Below, in pieces: positions 37,581 to 45,786 of a DNA stretch of 64,000 nt. Origin of the DNA: CAWBJO01 sp963789175 (lineage in GTDB: Bacteria > Pseudomonadota > Alphaproteobacteria > Rhizobiales > Aestuariivirgaceae); assembly GCA_963789175.1 (NCBI GenBank), contig CAWBJO010000003.1, forward strand, positions 62,001 through 126,000, written 5' to 3'. A model generated the notes under the pieces. That model was not told the DNA's origin. It saw nothing but the letters and a program-made list of their open reading frames with translations, and did not search any database. Both the position numbers and the translations under genes were made by a program. Numbering within the stretch: position 1 is the first letter of the stretch; each line of letters begins with the position of its first letter.

Positions 37581-37608
37581 AAAAAAAGCGGGCCCCGGAG
37601 GGACCCAC
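37581..37608 (-). terminator. Intrinsic terminator between trmB and rimP (possible attenuator)
   Basis: Minus strand: GTGGGTCCC-TCC-GGGGCCCGC forms a 9-bp stem (two G-U pairs) with a 3-base loop, followed by TTTTTTT. It ends the metK-trmB transcript. A possible promoter (37674-37701) lies upstream of it and the U-run is only 16 to 22 bases before rimP, so it may also attenuate the rimP-nusA-infB operon. Confidence 0.85.
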
Positions 37609-37620
37609 TCTCATCTGCAT

Positions 37621-37648
37621 CCTCAAGGCTAGAACAACCTCAAGGCTA
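37621..37648. repeat. 11-bp tandem direct repeat in the rimP leader
   Basis: CCTCAAGGCTA occurs at 37621-37631 and 37638-37648, exactly 17 bases apart (TAGCCTTGAGG on the coding strand), between the putative promoter and the hairpin. Two CTCAA elements just upstream on the minus strand could pair with the TTGAG of either copy. Confidence 0.7.
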
Positions 37649-37673
37649 TGTTGAGAATGAATTCTTGAGCGCC

Positions 37674-37701
37674 GTTATACAGACTCCGGGCCAAAAAGCA
37701 A
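37674..37701 (-). promoter_or_regulatory. Possible rimP-nusA operon promoter
   Basis: Minus strand: -10-like TATAAC at 37674-37679 and -35-like TTGCTT at 37696-37701 with a 16-base spacer, in the gap downstream of trmB. The -35 match is weak. Confidence 0.3.
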
Positions 37702-37712
37702 CCCGAGATTCC

Positions 37713-38405
37713 TCAGGTGCCGCGCACGAAAGACAGATAGGTAGGGATGCGGCGCGATTTCAAGGCCTTCTGTTCATATCGGGTCGGCACGGCATCGGCG
37801 GGACGCGTTCGCCAGTCCGCCGGCCGCCGCGCCTGCCATGTGAAGCCGCCGTGGCGGCTAACTTCCATGAGCGTCCAGCGGACGTAACCGGGCATGTCGC
37901 TCGCGATCCTCAGCTCGGCTCCGGGGCGCATGATGCGATGCAGCTCGGCCAGGTTTCCGGCCTCGACGAAGCGCCGTTCGGCGTGGCGGGTCTTGGGCCA
38001 CGGATCGGGGAAGAGGAGAAAGACGCGGCCGACGGTCGCCGGGGCCAAGGCCCGGATCAGGGGCCGGGCGTCGTCGTCGACGATGCGCACGTTCGAGACG
38101 TTCTCGGATACGAGGGATGCAAGCAGGCGCGCCACACCGTTGCGAAACGGCTCGGCGCCGATGAATCCCACATCGGGACGGGCGCGGGCCTGGGCCGCCA
38201 GATGCTCGCCGCCGCCGAAACCGATCTCCAGCCAGACATCCGCGCAGCCGCCGGGAAAGAGCGAACCGGGGTGAAGGCGATGGCCGTCGGCGGAAAGTTC
38301 AACGCGGAGGCGTGGGAGATGCTCGGCGACGAGCCTCGCCTGGGCGGGCCGCAAGGCACGGCCGGTCCGCCGGCCATAGAGCTGGAAGCGCCGCTTTTCA
38401 GACAC
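37713..38405 (-). CDS. trmB: tRNA (guanine-N7-)-methyltransferase TrmB
   Basis: SAM-dependent enzyme forming m7G46 in tRNA, 230 residues. Family signatures are DVWLEIGFGGGEHLAAQA (SAM loop), FIGAEPFRNGVARLL, RVFLLFPDPWPKTRHAERRFV and the C-terminal PTRYEQKALKSRRIPTYLSF. GTG start at 38403-38405, 4 bases after the metK stop. The trmB transcript ends at the hairpin at 37581-37608. Confidence 0.97.
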   Translation of the reverse strand: MSEKRRFQLYGRRTGRALRPAQARLVAEHLPRLRVELSADGHRLHPGSLFPGGCADVWLEIGFGGGEHLAAQARARPDVGFIGAEPFRNGVARLLASLVSENVSNVRIVDDDARPLIRALAPATVGRVFLLFPDPWPKTRHAERRFVEAGNLAELHRIMRPGAELRIASDMPGYVRWTLMEVSRHGGFTWQARRPADWRTRPADAVPTRYEQKALKSRRIPTYLSFVRGT

Positions 38406-38409
38406 CAGC

Positions 38410-39603
38410 CTACTTTACAGCGGCGCGGATCTCGTCGACGAGGTCGGTCTTCTCCCAGCTGAAGCCGCCATCCTTCTCCGGCGAGCGGCCGAAATGGCCG
38501 TAGGCGGTGGTGCGCGCATAGATCGGACGGTTGAGATCGAGATGGGCGCGAATGCCGCGTGGCGTCAGGTTCATGACCTGCGACAGCGCCTTCTCGATCT
38601 TGCGCTCCTCGACCTTGCCGGTGCCGTAGAGATCGACATAGATCGAAAGCGGCTCGGAAACCCCGATCGCATAGGACAGCTGGATCGTGCATTTGCGGGC
38701 GAGCTTCGCGGCAACGACGTTCTTGGCGAGGTAGCGGGCCGCGTAGGCGGCGGAGCGATCGACCTTGGTCGGATCCTTTCCGGAGAAGGCGCCGCCGCCA
38801 TGGGGTGCGGCTCCTCCATAGGTGTCGACGATGATCTTGCGGCCGGTGAGACCGGCATCGCCATCGGGTCCGCCGATGAAGAACTTGCCGGTCGGATTGA
38901 CGTGCCACACGGTGTTCTTGGTGATCCAGCCCTTGGGCAGGGCGCGGCGGACATAGGGCTCGATGATGTCGCGGACGTCATCGGAGGTGAGGCGCTCGTC
39001 GACATGCTGGTGCGACACGACGATCTGGCGGGCAGCGACGGCCTTGCCGTTCCTGTACTCGACGGTCACCTGGCTCTTGGCGTCGGGACCGAGCTTCGGC
39101 TCCTTGCGCGAGCGCCGCGCCTCGGAGAGAACCTGAAGGATGCGATGCGAATAGTAGATCGGGGCGGGCATGAGCTCGGGCGTCTCGTCGCAGGCATAGC
39201 CGAACATGATGCCCTGGTCGCCGGCGCCCTCGTCCTTGTTGCCGACGGCATCGACACCCTTGGCGATATCGGCCGACTGGCTGTGGAGGAGAATCTCGAC
39301 GCGGGCGTCCCGCCAGTGAAATCCGTTCTGCTCGTAGCCGATGTCGCGCACGGCGGAGCGCGCCGCATCCTCGATGCGTTCGGACGTGACGGAGGCGGGG
39401 CCACGATACTCGCCTGCGATCACGATGCGGTTGGTCGTGCACAACGTCTCGCAGGCGACGCGGACATGGGCGGGATCGAGCCCGACCTTGCGGGCTTCAC
39501 GATAGAAGAGGTCGACGACCTCGTCGGATATGCGGTCGCATACCTTGTCGGGATGTCCCTCGGAAACAGATTCACTCGTGAAGACGTAGTTCTTGCGCGC
39601 CAC
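38410..39603 (-). CDS. metK: S-adenosylmethionine synthetase
   Basis: Makes SAM from methionine and ATP, 397 residues. GTG start at 39601-39603, giving MARKNYVFTSESVSEGHPDKVCDRISD. Other signatures are GAGDQGIMFGYACDETPELMP and GGGAFSGKDPTKVDRSAAY. The enzyme supplies SAM to TrmB encoded next. The 121-base leader was inspected for SAM riboswitch consensus and none was recognised; it holds only a small CCCCG-ATCA-CGGGG dyad near 39670-39683. Confidence 0.98.
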   Translation of the reverse strand: MARKNYVFTSESVSEGHPDKVCDRISDEVVDLFYREARKVGLDPAHVRVACETLCTTNRIVIAGEYRGPASVTSERIEDAARSAVRDIGYEQNGFHWRDARVEILLHSQSADIAKGVDAVGNKDEGAGDQGIMFGYACDETPELMPAPIYYSHRILQVLSEARRSRKEPKLGPDAKSQVTVEYRNGKAVAARQIVVSHQHVDERLTSDDVRDIIEPYVRRALPKGWITKNTVWHVNPTGKFFIGGPDGDAGLTGRKIIVDTYGGAAPHGGGAFSGKDPTKVDRSAAYAARYLAKNVVAAKLARKCTIQLSYAIGVSEPLSIYVDLYGTGKVEERKIEKALSQVMNLTPRGIRAHLDLNRPIYARTTAYGHFGRSPEKDGGFSWEKTDLVDEIRAAVK

Positions 39604-39724
39604 CGGAATTCCCCTGCCTGACCGACACGGCCTTCGTTCGTCCGCGGCGAGAGAGCCGGGACCGACCCCGTGATCGGGGGGCTATTTGGCAGGCCTTGCG
39701 CTTCCGGTCAACGGCCAGCCCAGA

Positions 39725-40129
39725 TCAGTGGCGGCCGAGCACCTTGACGAGGTCGATGATGCGACGGCGGACGTCGGGATTCTCGATGTCGATGAAGGCC
39801 TGGTTGAGCTGCAGGCCCTCGGAGGAGCTGATCAGATCCATGATGAGCTCGCCGTTCTTGTTCTCGGCGAAGCCGGTGGATGCCTGGCCCGAAACGGAGC
39901 CGGGCATGTCGTCGTAGAAGAACTGGACGGTCACGCCCAGGATCTGCGCCATTTGGAACAGCCGGCTGGCGCTGACGCGATTGGATCCCTTCTCGTATTT
40001 CTGTACTTGCTGAAAGGTTAGGCCCAGCTGGTCGCCAAGCTTTTCCTGACTCATTCCGATGAGCATGCGGCGCATGCGGACCCGATTGCCGACATGCACA
40101 TCGATTGGATTGGCATTGCGTTTCGCCAT
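39725..40129 (-). CDS. praR: XRE-family transcriptional regulator, PraR-like
   Basis: 134-residue regulator from the ATG at 40127-40129 (MAKRNANPIDVHVGNRVRMRR). Helix-turn-helix at ~14-70: GMSQEKLGDQLGLTFQQVQKYEKGSNRVSASRLFQMA. The C-terminal tail contains ELIMDLISSSEGLQLNQAFIDI and RRRIIDLVKVL. The sequence and the lnt-regulator-metK position match rhizobial PraR/PhrR, which represses quorum-sensing and attachment genes and itself. Upstream is an A/T-rich leader with an imperfect dyad at 40226-40249. The name rests on remembered similarity. Confidence 0.85.
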   Translation of the reverse strand: MAKRNANPIDVHVGNRVRMRRMLIGMSQEKLGDQLGLTFQQVQKYEKGSNRVSASRLFQMAQILGVTVQFFYDDMPGSVSGQASTGFAENKNGELIMDLISSSEGLQLNQAFIDIENPDVRRRIIDLVKVLGRH

Positions 40130-40284
40130 ATTCGTCAGACTCCAGCCTCCGCCAGAACCAGCCCCGCTTGCGGTTCCCCCATACCGAGTGGCGAAGAAGT
40201 AGTACACTTACCCATTTCAACGCAAACTAAAATTCCAATAAAACTTAGTATTTCCTAATTGTTGATCCGATGGACACTCGGACT

Positions 40285-41904
40285 TCAAGGATTCTCATCT
40301 TCTAGCACCGCGAAATTCTCGCGTGATTTCACAACTTTAGCGAGCGGGCGCGACCATAGCCCGAGCAGCAGGGCGAGGGCCAGGCAGAGCCCGAACACTG
40401 CATCTCCGTAGCGCGCGTAGACGGTCGGCGGCAGCGCGCCAGGCAGCTCACCGTCCAGTGTTCCCTCGGCGCCCAAGGGCAAGGAAGCGACGATCCGGCC
40501 GTAGGGATCGATCACGGCCGAAATGCCGGTATTGGCGGCCCGAACGAGGGGAAGCCCCTCCTCGATGGCGCGCAGCCGGGCTTGGGCGAGATGCTGGTGG
40601 GGACCACTCGTTTCGCCGAACCAGCCATCGTTGGTGACATTGAGCAGCCATTCCGGCCGGTCGAGCGGATCACGCACCGCACCGGGAAAGATCGCTTCAT
40701 AACAGATGAGCGGCGAAAACGAGGGGAGCCCGGCCACGGCGAGGGTGCGCGGGCCGGCGCCGCTGTCGAAGCTTCCGGGCACCGTCACCACGCGGCGGAG
40801 ACCGAGCGGCCCAAGCCAGGATTCGAGCGGCAGATACTCGCCATAGGGCACGAGATGCGCCTTATCGTAGGTGGCGACGATGCGGCCGCCGACGATGGCA
40901 TAGACGCTGTTGAAAATATTCGCTCCCGGATCGGGCGTGGACCTGCGCAAGGAACCCATCAGGAGCGTCGCGCCGTTCGGGATCGACGCGGCCAAGGCGG
41001 CGAGTGCAGCAGGATGCTCGTCGATCAGGAAGGGCACCGAGGACTCAGGCCAGACCACCACGGTGGAGGAAGCCTTCGCCTCTGCCGCTCCCGACAGACG
41101 CAGCAGGCGCTCGAAGATCGCCGCCGCGTTGTCGGAGCGCCACTTGTCGCTCTGCGGCACGTTCGGCTGGACGATGCGCAACGCGATGCCGGGAACGGCA
41201 GGGGTGGGTTCGGCAGGCACGCGGAGCTGGCCGAGAATAGCGATGAGCGCTCCCGCCGCCACGATCAGCGCCGCCACGCCGGTGGCGCCCGACTCGCGAT
41301 GGCGACCGGAGAGACAGGCGGGCGCTGCCGTCCAGAGCACGATGAAGAACGTCACGCCCCAGATGCCGAAGACTGCGGCGAGCTGATCGAGACCGAAAAC
41401 GCCTTCGGCCGCGTAGCCGAGCGCATTCCATGGAAAGCCGGTGAAGAGATGGCCGCGCAGCCATTCGGCGATCGAGACGAGAGCGGCGAGGATGAGGACG
41501 CCGCGGATGCCCGACCGCCACACCAGCGATGCGAGCGAAGCGGCCGCACCCCAGTAGAGCGCCATGCCGGTGGGAAGGGCGACAACGGCCAGCGGCATCA
41601 TCCAGGCGTAGACCTCCGCCTCGACGAGAAAGGCGGCGCCGATCCAGTAGAGGGACGCGAGGAAATAACCGAAACCGAAGATCCATCCGACACCGAGGGC
41701 CGAGACGGCTCTGCGCAGCCGCGAGCGAGGCTCGGCAGCGATACCATCCAGCAGCCAAACCAAGCACGGAAGGGAGAGGAACAGGACCGGCCAGACGAGA
41801 AAGGGCGGCATCGCCAGGGCGGCGAGCAGTCCGGCCACAAAGGCAACGAGGCGCCGCGGCCAGAAGCGAAGCGCCCGAACTCGCCGCGCAAGGGCGTCGA
41901 TCAT
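40285..41904 (-). CDS. lnt: Apolipoprotein N-acyltransferase
   Basis: Inner-membrane enzyme adding the third acyl chain to lipoproteins, 539 residues. Six or more hydrophobic segments fill residues ~15-215. The periplasmic nitrilase-like domain follows, with the Glu-Lys-Cys triad in VVVWPESSVPFL, TYDKAHLVPYGEYLP and SPLICYEAIFPG. A final membrane helix is at the C-terminus (FGLCLALALLLGLWS). The ATG overlaps the corC stop as ATGA. Confidence 0.97.
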   Translation of the reverse strand: MIDALARRVRALRFWPRRLVAFVAGLLAALAMPPFLVWPVLFLSLPCLVWLLDGIAAEPRSRLRRAVSALGVGWIFGFGYFLASLYWIGAAFLVEAEVYAWMMPLAVVALPTGMALYWGAAASLASLVWRSGIRGVLILAALVSIAEWLRGHLFTGFPWNALGYAAEGVFGLDQLAAVFGIWGVTFFIVLWTAAPACLSGRHRESGATGVAALIVAAGALIAILGQLRVPAEPTPAVPGIALRIVQPNVPQSDKWRSDNAAAIFERLLRLSGAAEAKASSTVVVWPESSVPFLIDEHPAALAALAASIPNGATLLMGSLRRSTPDPGANIFNSVYAIVGGRIVATYDKAHLVPYGEYLPLESWLGPLGLRRVVTVPGSFDSGAGPRTLAVAGLPSFSPLICYEAIFPGAVRDPLDRPEWLLNVTNDGWFGETSGPHQHLAQARLRAIEEGLPLVRAANTGISAVIDPYGRIVASLPLGAEGTLDGELPGALPPTVYARYGDAVFGLCLALALLLGLWSRPLAKVVKSRENFAVLEDENP

Positions 41905-42884
41905 GCGGAAGGCGGTCCGGCGGCCGGCTTCTCCTGATCCTTGCGAAGATGGATGCGGATCTTCTTCACGCGGCGCGGATCGGACTCCGCCACCTCGAAC
42001 TCGAGGCCCGAGGCGTGCCGGACGATCTCGCCGCGGGACGGCACGCGGCCGATCATGGCGAAGATCAGGCCGCCCAGCGTATCGGCGCTCTCCTCCTCGT
42101 CGGCGGGCAGAAGCTCGAGGCCGAGCAGCGCCTCGACCTCGTCGATCGGCACGCGGGCATCGGCGATGTAGGTGTGGTTGCCGGCATCGCGGATCATGCC
42201 TTCGGTCGTGTCGTGCTCGTCGGCGATGTCGCCGACGATGATCTCGACCAGGTCCTCGATGGTGACGAGGCCGTCGGTGCCACCATACTCGTCGACCACG
42301 ACGGCCATGTGCATGTGTGTCGCCTGCATCTTCACGAGAAGATCGGAGGCGCGCATGGAGGCCGGAACGAAAAGAAGCTCGCGCACCAGACCTGACTGCT
42401 TGATCGTCTTCTTCAGGTCGCTAGCCCGAAAGGCCGCCGGAGGCGGCGGGGCGGTCTCGGCGTCGGCGGTCTTCGCGGCGCGCCGCCGCGGCTTCTGGGT
42501 CGAGAACTTGACGACGAGATTCACGAAATCCTTGATGTGAATCATGCCGGAAAGATCGTCGAGGGTCTCGCGATAGACGGGCAGGCGCGAATGATTGGCC
42601 TCGGCAAAGCGCTGCATGAGCTCCTGAAGCGTCGCCGATTCCGCGATCGCGACGACATCGGCGCGGGGCACCAGGACGTCCTCGATGCGCGTATCGGCGA
42701 ATTCGAGAAGGTTGCCCATCATCGAACGCGCTTCCGGCTGCGCCAGCCGCTCCGCATCGCCGGGACTACGGTCACCCGACCGCTCGAGCGGCGTGCCGGA
42801 CGAACGAGCGAACCTCGCCTTCATACGCGTCCACCATCCGTCGGCGGGCGCCTTCGCCTCCTCGGTCTTCGGTTCCCTGGTCAT
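41901..42884 (-). CDS. corC: CorC/TlyC family CBS-domain protein (cytosolic hemolysin-like)
   Basis: 327 residues without membrane segments. Two CBS domains (~57-115 and ~165-225; VPRADVVAIAESATLQELMQRF, VVVDEYGGTDGLVTIEDLVEIIVGDIADEHD) and a C-terminal CorC_HlyC domain (~245-320). E. coli CorC is tied to Mg/Co efflux; in alphaproteobacteria the gene commonly sits between ybeY and lnt, as here. A 30-residue Ala/Pro-rich insert separates the CBS repeats. Overlaps ybeY and lnt by 4 bases on each side. Confidence 0.94.
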   Translation of the reverse strand: MTREPKTEEAKAPADGWWTRMKARFARSSGTPLERSGDRSPGDAERLAQPEARSMMGNLLEFADTRIEDVLVPRADVVAIAESATLQELMQRFAEANHSRLPVYRETLDDLSGMIHIKDFVNLVVKFSTQKPRRRAAKTADAETAPPPPAAFRASDLKKTIKQSGLVRELLFVPASMRASDLLVKMQATHMHMAVVVDEYGGTDGLVTIEDLVEIIVGDIADEHDTTEGMIRDAGNHTYIADARVPIDEVEALLGLELLPADEEESADTLGGLIFAMIGRVPSRGEIVRHASGLEFEVAESDPRRVKKIRIHLRKDQEKPAAGPPSA

Positions 42885-43351
42885 GATCCTTTCACTTTCT
42901 CGGCCGCATATGGGTCGCCGATGCCGAGGCTCAGCAACGCATCGACTTCGAGGCGCTCCATGGCGCCTCCATGATCGTAGCCGAGGAGATGCAGCACGCC
43001 GTGCACGACGAGATGCGCGGCGTGGTCCTCGACGGTCTTTCCCTGCTCGGCCGCCTCGCGCGCCACGACGCCCGCCGCCAGGACGACATCGCCGACGAAA
43101 CGCGAGCGCCCGTTGCCGCCGAACCCCTCAGGGGCCGGAAAGGCGAGGACGTTGGTCGCCCCCTCCTTCGCCCGCCAGGCGCGATTGAGCTCAGCGACGC
43201 GGTCGTCATCGGCGATGGAGATCGAGAGATCGACGCTGCGCGGCTGCACCCCGGCCGCCGACAACGCGGCGTTGACCGCCTGACGCACGAGGCGCTCATG
43301 CCGGCCCGTTCCGTTCCACGCCCCACCGTCGATCTCCACGGCGACACCCAT
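42881..43351 (-). CDS. ybeY: Endoribonuclease YbeY
   Basis: Single-strand-specific metalloendoribonuclease in 16S rRNA maturation and ribosome quality control, 156 residues. The zinc site HLVVHGVLHLLGYDH gives the HxxxHxxxxxH pattern. Also conserved are LSISIADDDRVAELNRAWR and TNVLAFP. ATG at 43349-43351 overlaps the phoH-like stop by one base, and its stop overlaps the corC ATG as ATGA. Confidence 0.97.
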   Translation of the reverse strand: MGVAVEIDGGAWNGTGRHERLVRQAVNAALSAAGVQPRSVDLSISIADDDRVAELNRAWRAKEGATNVLAFPAPEGFGGNGRSRFVGDVVLAAGVVAREAAEQGKTVEDHAAHLVVHGVLHLLGYDHGGAMERLEVDALLSLGIGDPYAAEKVKGS

Positions 43352-44415
43352 CAGCCGGCCTTTGGCTTCTCCCCCTTGCGCGCGCTCGTGGCGCGGTCGT
43401 AGGCATCGACGATCAGGCCCACCAGCGGATGGCGCACGATGTCGGCGGACGTGAAGGGAATGTGGGCGACGGCCTTGACGCTTCTCAGGACGGCGACCGC
43501 GTCGGCGAGCCCGGACGTGATGCCGGGCGGCAAGTCGACCTGGGAGGGATCGCCGGTGACGACCATGCGGCTGCTCTCGCCGAGGCGGGTCAGGAACATC
43601 TTCATCTGTTGCGGCGTCGTGTTCTGCGCCTCGTCGAGGATCACGAAGGCGTTCTTCAGAGTGCGGCCGCGCATGAACGCCAGAGGCGCGATCTCGATAG
43701 TGCCTTCGGCAAGCCCGCGCACGACGGTGTGGGCCGGGAGCACGTCGTACAGCGCATCGTAGAGCGGGCGCAGATAGGGATCGACCTTCTCCTTCATGTC
43801 GCCTGGAAGGAAACCGAGGCGCTCGCCGGCTTCCACGGCGGGGCGCGACAGAATGATGCGATCGACCTCGCCGGCGGTGAGCGCGGCGGCGGCGGCGGCG
43901 ACGGCGAGATAGGTCTTGCCGGTTCCGGCGGGTCCCGTGCACAGGACGAGCTCGTGGCGACGCAGCGCCTCCATGTAGGCCCTCTGCATGGGCGAGCGCG
44001 GCGTCACGACCTTGCGCTTAGTCCGGATGGCGGATTCGTCGCTCGTTGCACCCTCGGCGGCCTCGACCATGCGAATAGCGCCATCGACGTCGCCGGCGCC
44101 GATTTCCTGTCCGAGGCGGGCGCGGGAATATAGCCGCTCGAGGACCTGCGCCGCCTTCTCGCACGCCGAGGGCGCACCGCGAATGGCAACGCGATTGCCG
44201 CGCGGCGTGATGTCGACGCCGAGGCCGGACTCGATCAGGGCGAGATGCTCGTCGTGCTCGCCGAAAAGGAGCGGCAGAAGGCGATTGTCGTCGAATGCGA
44301 GCGTCATGCCCGGCGATGACCCGGCGCCGCTGTCTATGACGCGGGTCGGCAGTCCGGCGGCGGGCTCATCGAGCCGGCGTTCGGGACTTTTGCGCTTTGA
44401 ATGTGAGTCCGTCAC
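43351..44415 (-). CDS. ybeZ: PhoH-like ATPase (YbeZ)
   Basis: 354-residue cytoplasmic NTPase. An N-terminal KH-like region (~35-110) precedes the PhoH ATPase domain with Walker A GPAGTGKTYLAVAAAAAAL, RPAVEAGERLGFLPGDMKEK and Walker B FVILDEAQNTTPQQMKMFLTR. I chose the GTG at 44413-44415, one base after the miaB stop; it yields the usual family length. Partner of YbeY in RNA metabolism in E. coli, and adjacent to it here. Confidence 0.94.
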   Translation of the reverse strand: MTDSHSKRKSPERRLDEPAAGLPTRVIDSGAGSSPGMTLAFDDNRLLPLLFGEHDEHLALIESGLGVDITPRGNRVAIRGAPSACEKAAQVLERLYSRARLGQEIGAGDVDGAIRMVEAAEGATSDESAIRTKRKVVTPRSPMQRAYMEALRRHELVLCTGPAGTGKTYLAVAAAAAALTAGEVDRIILSRPAVEAGERLGFLPGDMKEKVDPYLRPLYDALYDVLPAHTVVRGLAEGTIEIAPLAFMRGRTLKNAFVILDEAQNTTPQQMKMFLTRLGESSRMVVTGDPSQVDLPPGITSGLADAVAVLRSVKAVAHIPFTSADIVRHPLVGLIVDAYDRATSARKGEKPKAG

Positions 44416-44416
44416 C

Positions 44417-45769
44417 CTATTCCACAATTCGTGCCGAAAGACTGTTGGAACCAATCGCGGCGATCCTGGCGCGCACCGTTTCGCCGACCGAGGCGCGGCA
44501 GTCTTCCACGTGAACCGCCTGCAGATAGGGCGAGCGGCCGACAAGCTGACCCGGATGGCGACCGGGCCGCTCGAGCAGTATATCAAGCTCCCGGCCGACG
44601 CAGGAGACATTGAATTCGGCCTTCTGCGCATCGATCAGCGCCTGCAGGCGCGCGAGGCGTTCGGCCTTCACCGCCGGATCAACCTGGCCCGGCCAATCGG
44701 CGGACGGCGTTCCCGGCCGCGGCGAATACTTGAAGGTAAAGGCCTGGGCGAAGCGCACCTCGCGTACGAGGTCGAGCGTCGCACGGAAGTCGTCTTCCGA
44801 CTCGCCCGGAAACCCGACGATGAAATCGGATGACAAGGCAATGTCGGGCCGGGCACGGCGCACCCGGGCGAGTACGTCGAGATAGAATTGCACCGTGTGC
44901 TGACGATTCATCCGCTTAAGGACCGCGTCGGACCCCGATTGCACGGGCAGGTGCAGGTAGGGCATGAGCTTCGGATTGTCGCCATGGGCGGCGACGAGGG
45001 CGTCGTCCATGTCGCGGGGATGGCTCGTCATATACCGGATGCGGGCGATCTCGGGGATCTTCGAGAGGCGCTCGATCAATCCGGCCAGGGTCGCAGGGCG
45101 GTCCGCCGCGTCGCCGTGATAGGCGTTGACGTTCTGGCCGAGCAGCGTCACCTCGCGGACTCCCGACCGGGCGAGGCCGCGCACTTCCGCCTCGACGTCG
45201 TCGACCGAGCGCGAGTACTCGGCGCCGCGCGTATAGGGCACCACACAGAAGGTGCAGAACTTGTCGCAGCCTTCCTGCACGGTGACGAATGCCGCGACGC
45301 CGCGCGGCAGGGGCTGCTGGCGCAGACCATGGAGGCTTGCAAACTTCTCGCCTTCCGGAAATTCCGTCTCGACGACGCTCCGCCGCGTGGACCTTGCCCG
45401 GGCGAGCAGGCCGGGCAGGCGGTGATAGGCCTGTGGACCGACGACGATGTCGACGCCCGGAGCGCGCCGCACCAGCTCGCGGCCCTCGGCCTGGGCTACG
45501 CATCCAGCCACCGCCACGAACATCTCCCTGCCTTGCGCCGCCTTCTCCTCCTTGAGCCGCCTCAACCGGCCGAGCTCAGAATAGACCTTTTCCGCCGCCC
45601 TTTCGCGAATATGGCAGGTATTAAGAATAACGAGGTCGGCGGACGCCGGATCGTCGGCCGACTCGTAGCCGGCGGCGGCCAACAGCTCGGCCATCCTCTC
45701 GCTGTCATAGACGTTCATCTGACAGCCGTAGGTCTTGATGGCGACTCGTTTCGGGATTTCGCGCGACAT
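44417..45769 (-). CDS. miaB: tRNA-2-methylthio-N6-dimethylallyladenosine synthase MiaB
   Basis: Radical-SAM methylthiotransferase acting on A37 of tRNAs, 450 residues. UPF0004 domain with TYGCQMNVYDSERM, LNTCHIRERA and VAGCVAQAEG (three cysteines for one cluster). Radical-SAM domain with CDKFCTFCVVPYTRG. C-terminal TRAM domain (~375-445). TsaB, encoded three genes upstream, makes the t6A modification at the same tRNA position. Confidence 0.97.
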   Translation of the reverse strand: MSREIPKRVAIKTYGCQMNVYDSERMAELLAAAGYESADDPASADLVILNTCHIRERAAEKVYSELGRLRRLKEEKAAQGREMFVAVAGCVAQAEGRELVRRAPGVDIVVGPQAYHRLPGLLARARSTRRSVVETEFPEGEKFASLHGLRQQPLPRGVAAFVTVQEGCDKFCTFCVVPYTRGAEYSRSVDDVEAEVRGLARSGVREVTLLGQNVNAYHGDAADRPATLAGLIERLSKIPEIARIRYMTSHPRDMDDALVAAHGDNPKLMPYLHLPVQSGSDAVLKRMNRQHTVQFYLDVLARVRRARPDIALSSDFIVGFPGESEDDFRATLDLVREVRFAQAFTFKYSPRPGTPSADWPGQVDPAVKAERLARLQALIDAQKAEFNVSCVGRELDILLERPGRHPGQLVGRSPYLQAVHVEDCRASVGETVRARIAAIGSNSLSARIVE

Positions 45770-45786
45770 ATGTGTCCAGAGACCTT

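Noticed and set aside
36987..37582. TTG start for rimP at 37582 inside the terminator U-run
   Set aside because: It would overlap the hairpin tail; two ATGs downstream give the usual RimP N-terminus.
39604..39724. SAM-responsive riboswitch in front of metK
   Set aside because: No match to SAM-I, SAM-II or SAM/SAH consensus elements that I could recognise; only a small 5-bp stem is visible.
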